Translations under genes and position numbers: made by a program
Assembly: GCF_030409525.1 (NCBI RefSeq)
Contig: NZ_JAUFQB010000002.1
Coordinates: forward strand, 114,423-178,422
DNA: 64,000 bases
From: Kaistella yonginensis
GTDB lineage: Bacteria > Bacteroidota > Bacteroidia > Flavobacteriales > Weeksellaceae
Direction of reading: 5' to 3'
In this document: piece after piece, positions 56,344-64,000 of the stretch
Position numbering within the stretch: the stretch's first letter is position 1
Layout of the letters: every line of letters starts with the position of its first letter
The notes under the pieces: model-generated
The model's input: only the letters and a program-made list of their open reading frames with translations
Database searches by the model: none
Told to the model about the DNA's origin: nothing

Positions 56344-56520
56344 CATTTCGTCAAAGTGCATTACTCTCATTTTTAATGATTTATCGCATATTTGTAATTA
56401 TCTGTTTTAATGATCTGATTATGAACTGCTAAACTGGTTTTGTTAATTTTGAAACGTTCTGATTTTCTTTCTTAATTGTTCAGAAATTTCCTAAATTGCA
56501 GTCATTAAAGACAACCTTTT

Positions 56521-59178
56521 ATGAAACTATATCTTAACATTAATTTCAGAACGAAAGTTGGTGAAAACCTGCAAGTTATCGTTATTGAAGAAGGAAGCGA
56601 AGAAAAATTGCACGCCTTGAAATATACCGATAACGGAAACTGGTCGGCGGAAGTGGATTATTTTTCGAAATCCATTTCCTACAAATATCAATTGGTGAAT
56701 GAAGAAGGATTTATTCTGGATGAAGAATTTTCTTTGCATCAATTAACTTTCCCCCACAACTACGATGAATTCAATGTTTTTGACTTTTGGAATGCCAAAA
56801 ATTTTCCCGAAAATTATCTCAATAATAAAATCTTAAAAAATAAACTTCGTCATTTCAAACCTAAGAAAGTCTCGGTTTTAAAAAAACATACGCATCTTTT
56901 CCGCTTAGAAGCACCTATTTACCATCCAGACTGGCAAGTTGTTATTTTAGGGAATGGTGTGGCGCTCGGAAATTGGGAATATTTAAACACCGTTCCAATG
57001 TCGCAAACCGATTTCGGAATTTGGGAAGCTGCAGTAGAACTTCCAATCAACCAAATGATCCAATACAAATATGGTTTAATGAATACCGACTCTGGTGAAG
57101 TTTTCGATATTGAATATGGCGATAACCGCTGGGCGCTACCGAATGCTGAAAAAAATATACTTCAAATAAAAGCCGATCATTTTTTCAAATTCAAGTCGTA
57201 TCAAATGTATCACGCCGCTGGAGTTGCAATTCCGGTTTTTGCCTTAAGAACAGAGGACGGTTTCGGAGTTGGTGAATTTCCAGACTTGAAAAATCTGGCA
57301 GATTGGGCAGCGAAAACAAAACTTTCTGTTTTGCAAATTCTACCGATCAATGATACTACTGCAAATTACACTTGGACGGATTCTTATCCTTATGCTGCGA
57401 TTTCGGTGTACGCTTTACATCCGCAATATTTATCGATTGAAAAATTAGAGTACCCTTTATCCAAAGAATTAGAGAAGGAGTTTAAAACTGAAAAAACAGC
57501 TTTAAATGATTTAAGCGTTATCGATTATGAACAAATGATCTCCGGGAAATGGAAATTTATTAAAGCAATTTTTGAAACCAATAAAGAGAAGGTTCTAAAA
57601 GACAGGAACTTTAAAAAGTTTATTAAAGAGAATGAAGAGTGGTTGATTCCTTATTCTGCTTTTTGCGTGTTGAGAGACAAGTATAAAACACCAAATTTCA
57701 ATGACTGGAAAACCCACAAAAAATATATTGCCGGCAAAATAGCTCCTTTTTTTACCGCAAAAAACAAAGAGTATGAAACGGCGATGCTGCATGCGTGGGT
57801 GCAGTATCAACTTCATGTACAATTAAAAGAAGCGATTGACTATACCCATGATTTGGGAATTTCAGTAAAAGGAGATTTGCCGATCGGAATTTATCGATAT
57901 TCGGTAGAAGCGTGGACAGAACCCGAGCTGTTTGGTATGGATTTTCAAGCTGGCGCACCACCAGATCAGTTTACAGATTTAGGTCAAAACTGGGAATTCC
58001 CAACCTATAATTGGGAAGCCATGAAAGAAGATGGTTACCGCTGGTGGAAAAATCGTTTCAAAGCCTTGGAACAATATTTCGATGCGATGAGGATTGACCA
58101 TATTCTTGGTTTTTTTAGAATTTGGCGAATGCCGATGAGTGCGACCCAAGGGATTTTGGGCTATTTTTATCCGGCAGTTCCGGTACGGGTAGAGGAGTTT
58201 CAAGCAAGAGGAATTTACTTTAATGAAAATCGATATTGTAAACCATTTATTAATGATCAAATACTGTGGAATTACTTTGGTGAAGAAAGGGAAACTATTC
58301 ATAATCTATTTATGAACAATCATTTTGATGGGACGTATACTTTAAAAGAGGAATTTGATACCCAACGAAAATTAGCAGATTATTTTAAAGAAAATCCGAT
58401 CGGCTGGGCCGAAGAAAGATTGATTTCACTAGCTGCAAACGTGCTATTCTTGAAAGAGCAATTGAGCGCTGATGAAGTGGTTTACCACCCGAGATTTAAT
58501 ATTGAAAAAACAGAATCCTATCAATATTTACACGACGACGAAAAAAGAAAACTATCTGAACTATACGTTGATTATTTCTTCAAAAGACAAGATGGATTGT
58601 GGTATGAAAAAGCCATGGAAAAACTTCCTGTAATTTTAAATGCAACCGATATGTTGATTTGTGGTGAAGATCTGGGCTTGGTTCCAGAATCGGTGCCGCA
58701 AGTGATGGATCGGTTAGGGATTACTGCGCTGAAAGTTCAGCGAATGCCATCGGATAACATTCCCTGGTACAATCCAAAACAAGCAGGGTACATGAATGTA
58801 GTGACAGCCAGTTCGCACGACAGTTCTACACTTCGACAATGGTGGCATGAGGATCGAGAGTTAAGTTATGCGTATTTTCAAAAGCAACTTGGCCAACAGG
58901 GAACAGCGCCTTATGATTTAGAACCGCCTTTGGCAGAGATGATTATGAAACAGCACCTGTATAATGATGCCATGTTAGCCATTTTTCCTATTCAGGAATT
59001 TCTGGCGACTGATAAAATATTAACCAATCCAAATATGGATGAAGAACGAATCAATAATCCCGCTGTTTTTCCACATTATTGGCGATATAGAATGCATTTG
59101 AATGTGGAAGAACTTTTAAACCATGAAGGTTTTAATCAAAAAATTGCACACTGGATTGCGGATTCAAATAGAATTTAA
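56521..59178 (+). CDS. malQ: 4-alpha-glucanotransferase (amylomaltase) with starch-binding domains
   Basis: 885 residues. Two N-terminal CBM20-type starch-binding domains (about 1-100 and 120-215; LEAPIYHPDWQVVILGN and LGNWEYLNTVPM) precede a GH77 catalytic barrel. Key residues: MRIDHILGFFRIWRMP with the nucleophile Asp, ICGEDLGLVPESV with the acid/base Glu, TASSHDSSTLRQWW with the stabilising His-Asp. It disproportionates maltodextrins in the cytoplasm, probably in glycogen or maltose use. The long form with CBM20 repeats is like plant DPE2. The 235-base upstream gap has a TAATTTTG at 56444-56451. Confidence 0.92.
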   Translation: MKLYLNINFRTKVGENLQVIVIEEGSEEKLHALKYTDNGNWSAEVDYFSKSISYKYQLVNEEGFILDEEFSLHQLTFPHNYDEFNVFDFWNAKNFPENYLNNKILKNKLRHFKPKKVSVLKKHTHLFRLEAPIYHPDWQVVILGNGVALGNWEYLNTVPMSQTDFGIWEAAVELPINQMIQYKYGLMNTDSGEVFDIEYGDNRWALPNAEKNILQIKADHFFKFKSYQMYHAAGVAIPVFALRTEDGFGVGEFPDLKNLADWAAKTKLSVLQILPINDTTANYTWTDSYPYAAISVYALHPQYLSIEKLEYPLSKELEKEFKTEKTALNDLSVIDYEQMISGKWKFIKAIFETNKEKVLKDRNFKKFIKENEEWLIPYSAFCVLRDKYKTPNFNDWKTHKKYIAGKIAPFFTAKNKEYETAMLHAWVQYQLHVQLKEAIDYTHDLGISVKGDLPIGIYRYSVEAWTEPELFGMDFQAGAPPDQFTDLGQNWEFPTYNWEAMKEDGYRWWKNRFKALEQYFDAMRIDHILGFFRIWRMPMSATQGILGYFYPAVPVRVEEFQARGIYFNENRYCKPFINDQILWNYFGEERETIHNLFMNNHFDGTYTLKEEFDTQRKLADYFKENPIGWAEERLISLAANVLFLKEQLSADEVVYHPRFNIEKTESYQYLHDDEKRKLSELYVDYFFKRQDGLWYEKAMEKLPVILNATDMLICGEDLGLVPESVPQVMDRLGITALKVQRMPSDNIPWYNPKQAGYMNVVTASSHDSSTLRQWWHEDRELSYAYFQKQLGQQGTAPYDLEPPLAEMIMKQHLYNDAMLAIFPIQEFLATDKILTNPNMDEERINNPAVFPHYWRYRMHLNVEELLNHEGFNQKIAHWIADSNRI

Positions 59179-59418
59179 AAATAATATACACGTATTTTAT
59201 TTAGAATGAATAAAAATTTTTAATTTTTCAAGTACTGATAATCAGCATTTTAGATATGAAGTTAAGACTTAGGTTTTAACTTCTTTTTTGTTTTGTTATC
59301 AAAAGAATAGTGCTTTTTATCAATTGATAATAATCTTTCATGAAATAAGAAGTCTAGTTAAAAAATTGGCACGATTTTTCGATAATCGTTAGACAATTAA
59401 TATAAAACCGAAATTATA

Positions 59419-60354
59419 ATGAAAAAAATACTAATTGGTTTCTCAGTGTTTCTAATGACATTGGTTTCCGCCCAGAACTATCCTGATTATTATCCAACGA
59501 ATAAAAGCAATTATTATGGAGACGAAGATGATTCATATTATTTCCCCGATGATTATTATTATGAGTATCCTTCCGACTATTATAATAATGATTTGTACCA
59601 AGGATATTATAATGATTATCGCCAAAGTATTTATAATGTAAATTGGAATCGTTTTTTTGCCATGCACCGCTTATCCCCTTGGCAAGTACAACAGATTATG
59701 ATGTTGAATGACAGTTTTCCTTCGTATAACGCCTGGAATTCTTATTATCGATACAATCCGGACCGGTGGTATTATGATCGGTTTTATGCAATGCAAAGAA
59801 TTTTAGGGCCTAACTTATTTATCGTTTTTCAGAATAATTATTACAACGGTTACAACCCAGTGGTGTATTATCAGAATTATAATAGAAGACATTACGCCAG
59901 AAATATTTACGTTATTCCAAGATACAGATCTATGAATATCAATGTGTATAAAGTAAACAAAGTTGAGTATCATCAAACAAATCCAAGGCAAAATATTGGT
60001 TTTCAGCCAGTCCCGAGATCGGGTAGAACCGAAAACAGCTTCAGAAATGAGGAGCTCCGAACAGATAATAATACCAGAGATAATAACTTCAGAACAGAAA
60101 ACGCTGCTCCCAGAAATAATGGAATAAGAAGCGAAAATTCAAATACGAGAAATAATAGCGTAAGAACTCCGCTGAGGTCAGCTGAAAATAATGGAATTAG
60201 AAATAATTCAAATATCAGAAAGGACGCGCCGCGAAATGAAGTGCCTACCAGAAAAGTAGAGCGAACACCAGAAAATCGCAGCAACCAAAACAACGAATCC
60301 AGAACACCAAGTTCTAGTTCAAGAAACTCGGGTCAACGTTTTATCACCCGATAA
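59419..60354 (+). CDS. Secreted Tyr/Asn-rich low-complexity protein
   Basis: 311 residues with a signal peptide (ends about LVSAQN). Residues about 20-75 are extremely rich in Tyr, Asp and Asn (DYYYEYPSDYYNND); a folded-looking middle (NRFFAMHRLSPWQVQQIMML, YYDRFYAMQRILGP) follows; residues about 195-311 are a degenerate Asn/Arg/Glu/Ser repeat (RNNGIRSENS, TRNNSVRT, IRNNSNIRKD). Basic tail, no cysteine, no catalytic motif. Possibly cell-envelope or matrix-binding; this is inference. Followed by a strong terminator. The 240 bases before it hold no gene. Confidence 0.6.
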   Translation: MKKILIGFSVFLMTLVSAQNYPDYYPTNKSNYYGDEDDSYYFPDDYYYEYPSDYYNNDLYQGYYNDYRQSIYNVNWNRFFAMHRLSPWQVQQIMMLNDSFPSYNAWNSYYRYNPDRWYYDRFYAMQRILGPNLFIVFQNNYYNGYNPVVYYQNYNRRHYARNIYVIPRYRSMNINVYKVNKVEYHQTNPRQNIGFQPVPRSGRTENSFRNEELRTDNNTRDNNFRTENAAPRNNGIRSENSNTRNNSVRTPLRSAENNGIRNNSNIRKDAPRNEVPTRKVERTPENRSNQNNESRTPSSSSRNSGQRFITR

Positions 60355-60383
60355 TTTTAGATTTTAATGTTAATAATGATGGC

Positions 60384-60417
60384 GAGCAGTTTCAAATTGA
60401 AACTGCTCTTTTTTTAT
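60384..60417 (+). terminator. Terminator of the Tyr/Asn-rich gene
   Basis: Perfect 10-pair stem GAGCAGTTTC/GAAACTGCTC (60384-60393 with 60399-60408), five-base loop, T9. Confidence 0.9.
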
Positions 60418-60648
60418 AATTGTCCTAATAAAGCAACTTTATAATCTTTTACATAGATTATATTTTAAATTCTAATTTTAGAAATTAACTACTCTATATG
60501 TTTGCAATCAAACATTGAGTAAGCAACGAATATGCTTGCGTTTTGTTGGTATTTGTTTTAACAAAAGTTTATGAGTATCCTATTTAACTATCATGTGTTT
60601 TCCCTATCAAATAGACAGTTAACAAGAAACCAAACAAAATAGAACATC

Positions 60649-61062
60649 ATGAAAAAATTAGTTTTAAGTGCAGCGTTTTTAGCGCTAGGAACTTTCGCAA
60701 TGGCACAGCAAAATCAAAAAATGCAGAAAATGGATCCCGCTCAAATGGAACAAAAAAGAGCAACTCATTTGAAAGAAATGCAATCAGAATTAAAGCTTAC
60801 TGATGCGCAAGTTTTAAAAATCAAAGCTTTACAGGATCAAAGAATGGCTGAAAGAAAAGAAAACGCTCCAAAAATGCAGGCGGAAAGGAAAGCCAAAAGA
60901 ACTCAAATCGATGCCAAGAGAGCGCAACATGAGGCAGAAATGAAGCAGATTTTAACTCCTGAGCAATTTCAAAAGTGGCAGTTGATGAAAAAAGATAGAA
61001 TGTGTGATAAAGGGAAAATGATGAAAAGCAAAAAAATGATGCGCATGCAGTCAACTAAATAA
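60649..61062 (+). CDS. Periplasmic Spy/CpxP-like (LTxxQ-type) protein
   Basis: 137 residues with a signal peptide (ends about TFAMAQ). The mature part is helical and rich in Met, Lys, Gln and Glu: HLKEMQSELKLTDAQVLKIKALQ, KAKRTQIDAKRAQHEAEMKQILTPEQFQKW, with two LT(D/P)xQ-type motifs. This pattern is shared with Spy/CpxP-like chaperones and with DUF4890 proteins of Bacteroidota. A Met/Lys-rich tail (KKMMRMQ) could bind metal, which is inference. The 294-base upstream gap contains three short inverted repeats. Confidence 0.72.
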   Translation: MKKLVLSAAFLALGTFAMAQQNQKMQKMDPAQMEQKRATHLKEMQSELKLTDAQVLKIKALQDQRMAERKENAPKMQAERKAKRTQIDAKRAQHEAEMKQILTPEQFQKWQLMKKDRMCDKGKMMKSKKMMRMQSTK

Positions 61063-61091
61063 CACGTTCATAATTTATTTTTTAATGTTAG

Positions 61092-61115
61092 GCGGGACAT
61101 ATGTTCCGCTTTTTT
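61092..61115 (+). terminator. Terminator of the Spy-like gene
   Basis: GCGGGACA/TGTTCCGC (61092-61099 with 61102-61109, one G-T pair) followed by T6. Confidence 0.85.
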
Positions 61116-61140
61116 GGTATACAAAATTTAATTATATTTG
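61114..61140 (+). promoter_or_regulatory. Promoter of the ferritin gene
   Basis: TTG (61114-61116) and TATATTTG (61133-61140) are 16 bases apart, one short of the usual 17-19. The TTG overlaps the preceding terminator's T run. Confidence 0.6.
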
Positions 61141-61157
61141 TTTAAATAGAATTAATA

Positions 61158-61667
61158 ATGATCAGTACAAAAATAGCAGTTTTACTCAACGACCAAATTA
61201 CCAACGAACAATTCGCAGCACAATACTATCTTTCAATGTCGGCCTGGTTTTCGGCACGCGATTTAGATGGCATCGCCAATTATTTCCGTATTCAAAGCAA
61301 AGAAGAATTAATGCACGCTGACAAAATGTTTGATTACATGAACGATGTTGGCGCTGAAATAAGAATGGGAGCCATTGAGCAGCCACCACACGTATTCGAT
61401 AATGCAATTGATATTTTCGAGAAAGCTTTAGCACACGAAAAGTTAGTCACCAAAAGTATTTTTAATATTTTGAAAAATGCCAATGACGAAGGTGATTTTG
61501 CCACTGTTTCCTTTTTACAATGGTTTGTGACCGAGCAAGTAGAAGAAGAAGCCAACGCTTCTCAATTGGTAACCAAAATTAAAATGGTTTCCGACAACCC
61601 TTCTGCGTTATATCTTTTTGATCAGGAATTGGCCCAGCGCGTATTGCTTCCCTTAGCGGCAAATTAA
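61158..61667 (+). CDS. ftnA: Non-heme ferritin
   Basis: 169 residues, bacterial FtnA type. Ferroxidase ligands line up with E. coli FtnA numbering: Glu17, Glu50, His53, Glu94, Glu126, Gln127 and Glu130 (in NEQFAAQYY, KEELMHADKMF, LAHEKLV and TEQVEEEA). No heme-ligand Met position of bacterioferritin is apparent. It stores iron as a 24-mer in the cytoplasm. It has its own promoter; the DUF3857 gene follows after 21 bases. Confidence 0.95.
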   Translation: MISTKIAVLLNDQITNEQFAAQYYLSMSAWFSARDLDGIANYFRIQSKEELMHADKMFDYMNDVGAEIRMGAIEQPPHVFDNAIDIFEKALAHEKLVTKSIFNILKNANDEGDFATVSFLQWFVTEQVEEEANASQLVTKIKMVSDNPSALYLFDQELAQRVLLPLAAN

Positions 61668-61688
61668 TCAATTCAAAAATAATTACGG

Positions 61689-63575
61689 ATGACCAAAATC
61701 TACCAACTGTGCTTCACCGTTTTATCATTGTGGAGTTTGGCGCAAGATTATGCAGTAGCCAACATACCAGAAAATCTTCTGGTTGGCGCAAATGCAATTA
61801 TTAGAGAACACTCTGAAGATTATATGCTTAAATCGGTCAATGATATGACCATCAAAGAAACCCATGTGGTGACCATCATAAGTTCCGCTGGTGATTCTTA
61901 CTCAACCGTCTTAATCCCGTACAATCCAACCACAAAAGTGAACAACATCAAAGTTGAAATGTTTGATGCGGCCGGAAAGGTAATTAAAACTTTTGCGAAG
62001 AAAGATTTTTCAGATTATACCAATAATCCTAGTGCAGGATTATACGTAGATGATCGAATTTTGGTGCTGAGAACAATTTCTACAAAATATCCTTTTACCC
62101 TCAGAACCACTTATGATACAAGTACCTCTAACACGGTTTACCTCAGTAAGTTTTCACCGTTTAATTCTTATAATTTAGCCTTAGAGAAAAGTAATTTTAG
62201 CGTGACCAATAATTCAGGAATTGCAATTCGAACAAAAATAAATGATAAAACTTTGGGTAAAGTTGTGGAGTTTAAAGAAGGAAATGTCTGGAAGTATTCC
62301 TACCAAAATATTCCCGCAATTGTACATGAAGATTTATCACCAAGTTTAGAATATTTAATTCCGACTGTAGAATTCTCGCCCGAGAAATTTTCACTTGCCG
62401 AAAGAGAAGGGAATCTTACGGATTGGAACAGTTTCGGGAAATGGTATTACCATCAATTGATCGACCCTGTTTCACAAATCACACCCGAAATTACTGCGGA
62501 AGTTGCCGCGCTTAAGCTCACGGGTACTACCTCTGATAAAGTTAAAACACTTTACCAATACATGCAAAACAAAACCAGATATGTTTTGATTGCCATGGGA
62601 ATTGGTGGTTGGCAACCCATGCCCGCTGCTGAAGTTAGCAAAAAAGGATACGGAGACTGCAAAGCACTCACCAATTATATGCGCACTTTATTAACCGCAG
62701 CAGGGATTCCTTCTTATTATGCCGTCATTTACAACGATGATTCTGTTATTAGTTTCGACAAAGATTTTCCGAAATTATCAGGAAATCATGTGATTTTAAT
62801 GGTTCCTAACGAGAAAAACCCGATATGGTTAGAAAATACTTCACAACGGATTGCGTTTAACCATCTTTCATATTCCTCGCACAATAGAAATGTTTTGGCC
62901 GTGGATGAAAACGGTATTAAAATTATCGATACGCCCGTTTATCAACCCGAAGAAAGTAAAGAGTTTTTATCTGCGAAAGTGCAATTGGCTGAAGATGGAA
63001 CAATAACTTCAAGTGCTTTTTTTGAATTTACTGGTGGACAGTATGATTTGAACCTTCGTTTATTCAGTCTTAAAAATGATGAAATTCAAGAAGCCCTGAA
63101 AAGCAGACATTATAACCTGCAAATTGATCAAGTCGCTGTTAATAATCTGGTCAATAATAGAGATGATGTTAAAATAACCTATGATCTTATTTTGAAAGCG
63201 AAGGGGTTTTCGAAAAAACTTGGAAATGATTTATTTTTCCCAGTAATGCCTTTTTATCAGGCGGTTGCCTTTACCACCAATACCGAGAGAAAACTTCCGT
63301 TCGAAACAGCGTTTCCGTTTCAAGATGATTATGAAATTGAATTTACCGCACCGGTAGGTTATAAATTTGGCGAACTCCCAGAACCTGCAGAATTTTCAAC
63401 TGAATTTGGATCTTATGCCCTGAATTATAAAATAAAGGACGATAAATTATCAGTACGGCGCATTTTAACCATTAAGAAAGGAATTTATCCGAAAGAGAAA
63501 TTTAAAGATTACGTAGATTTCAGAAAAAAAACTGCCTCCAAAGACAATACTAAAATCTTAATCTCAAAAATATGA
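61689..63575 (+). CDS. DUF3857 / transglutaminase-like secreted protein
   Basis: 628 residues with a signal peptide (ends about SLAQD). DUF3857 domain from about 45 to 225 (VVTIISSAGDSYSTVLIPYN, RILVLRTISTKYPFTLR), then a transglutaminase-like core at about 280-395 with GYGDCKALTNYM (catalytic Cys), GNHVILMVP (His) and a following beta domain (DUF2569/3858-like). Common in Bacteroidota periplasm or outer membrane; substrates are unknown. Its stop codon overlaps the ATG of a second DUF3857 gene (ATGA), so the two are coupled. Confidence 0.85.
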   Translation: MTKIYQLCFTVLSLWSLAQDYAVANIPENLLVGANAIIREHSEDYMLKSVNDMTIKETHVVTIISSAGDSYSTVLIPYNPTTKVNNIKVEMFDAAGKVIKTFAKKDFSDYTNNPSAGLYVDDRILVLRTISTKYPFTLRTTYDTSTSNTVYLSKFSPFNSYNLALEKSNFSVTNNSGIAIRTKINDKTLGKVVEFKEGNVWKYSYQNIPAIVHEDLSPSLEYLIPTVEFSPEKFSLAEREGNLTDWNSFGKWYYHQLIDPVSQITPEITAEVAALKLTGTTSDKVKTLYQYMQNKTRYVLIAMGIGGWQPMPAAEVSKKGYGDCKALTNYMRTLLTAAGIPSYYAVIYNDDSVISFDKDFPKLSGNHVILMVPNEKNPIWLENTSQRIAFNHLSYSSHNRNVLAVDENGIKIIDTPVYQPEESKEFLSAKVQLAEDGTITSSAFFEFTGGQYDLNLRLFSLKNDEIQEALKSRHYNLQIDQVAVNNLVNNRDDVKITYDLILKAKGFSKKLGNDLFFPVMPFYQAVAFTTNTERKLPFETAFPFQDDYEIEFTAPVGYKFGELPEPAEFSTEFGSYALNYKIKDDKLSVRRILTIKKGIYPKEKFKDYVDFRKKTASKDNTKILISKI

Positions 63576-64000
63576 TTAAAAAATGGATCCTTTTTATCGG
63601 ATGCTTCTTGGCGAGTGTCCTTTACTCCCAACACAAATTCCTAAATGACCCTAAACTGTCTGATGAGGATTTGAAAAGTACCCAATCTAAAATTGAAGCC
63701 GATGCGCCCGCAGAAGTTTTATACCGGTCTGTACATTTTATGATTGATTACAATGGTTTTTTAACTCAAGAAATTGTCAGTCGTGTCAAAATTTATAATA
63801 AAGATAATGCTGGAGATTATTTAGATCATGAGATTGCTGTTTACGATTCCGGTAGAGGTGATCGCGAAACCCTGAGCAATCTAAAAGCAATAACCCATAC
63901 TTGGGAAAATGGTAAAAAAGTATCGACTAAAATCGAGCGCGATGAAAAGTTTAAGTCTAAAGAAGATAAGAACTATACGGTCACCAAGTTCGCTTTTGCT
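63572..64000 (+). CDS. DUF3857-family secreted protein, partial (cut by window end)
   Basis: The first 143 codons are in the window and open to the edge. Signal peptide MIKKWILFIGCFLASVLYSQ, then KLSDEDLKSTQSKIEADAPA and VLYRSVHFMIDYNGFLTQEIVSRVKIYN, matching the start of DUF3857 proteins. Starts within the stop codon of the preceding DUF3857 gene (4-base ATGA overlap). The expected transglutaminase part would lie beyond base 64000. Confidence 0.8.
   Translation, partial: MIKKWILFIGCFLASVLYSQHKFLNDPKLSDEDLKSTQSKIEADAPAEVLYRSVHFMIDYNGFLTQEIVSRVKIYNKDNAGDYLDHEIAVYDSGRGDRETLSNLKAITHTWENGKKVSTKIERDEKFKSKEDKNYTVTKFAFA

Overview
The window looks like the chromosome of a flavobacterium, most likely of the Chryseobacterium/Kaistella group (Weeksellaceae). 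This is inferred from low G+C, TAnnTTTG-type -7 promoter elements, few Shine-Dalgarno sites, a type IX secretion system (T9SS) core gene (sprA), a T9SS-sorted metalloprotease, DUF6759 proteins and a two-gene methionine synthase. Nearly everything is chromosomal housekeeping. The accessory DNA is a RAYT-like transposase with hairpin-repeat arrays inside the methionine operon, and a shortened HrgA-like gene at 54 kb. I saw no tRNA, rRNA, prophage or CRISPR array. Family names come from memory of protein families; no search was run.

Region by region. 1-300 has no gene but holds a G+C-richer structured element (candidate Flavo-1-like RNA). 305-4896: ribosomal protein THX, a DUF937 and a DUF2480 protein on the minus strand, then lpxB and comEC. 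5035-8564: succinate dehydrogenase sdhCAB. 8747-13270: a thioredoxin-fold lipoprotein without its CxxC, a small membrane protein, rlmD and a DUF6452/DUF6048 pair. 13522-20125: a T9SS-exported M12B-like metalloprotease, a CarboxypepD_reg-like protein, and two DUF6759 paralogues on either side of trmB. 20240-22864 (minus): a GH63/MGH1-type glycoside hydrolase.

22920-31497 is the centrepiece: a SAM riboswitch followed by metX, a homoserine dehydrogenase without a kinase domain, the homocysteine half of metH, a RAYT-like HUH transposase flanked by two oppositely oriented hairpin arrays, the folate/B12/reactivation half of metH, a third hairpin array, and metF. Together the enzymes make homoserine, activate it, and methylate homocysteine with methyl-THF; the sulfur-insertion step is not encoded here. 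The hairpin arrays share one architecture whose stems vary by paired changes.

31510-37630: a PAP2 phosphatase, two paralogous secreted proteins, an SDR, aroA, a MazG-like protein and a beta-helix lipoprotein. 37815-43135: rpmE (type B), a GlmU-like protein, a secreted unknown, mrp, a NifU-like protein and a BadF-family kinase. 43221-53214: maeB, ruvA and the 2359-residue sprA. 53382-64000: folE, the HrgA-like gene, cysS, malQ with starch-binding domains, a Tyr/Asn-rich secreted protein, a Spy-like protein, ferritin, and two overlapping DUF3857 proteins, the second cut by the window end.
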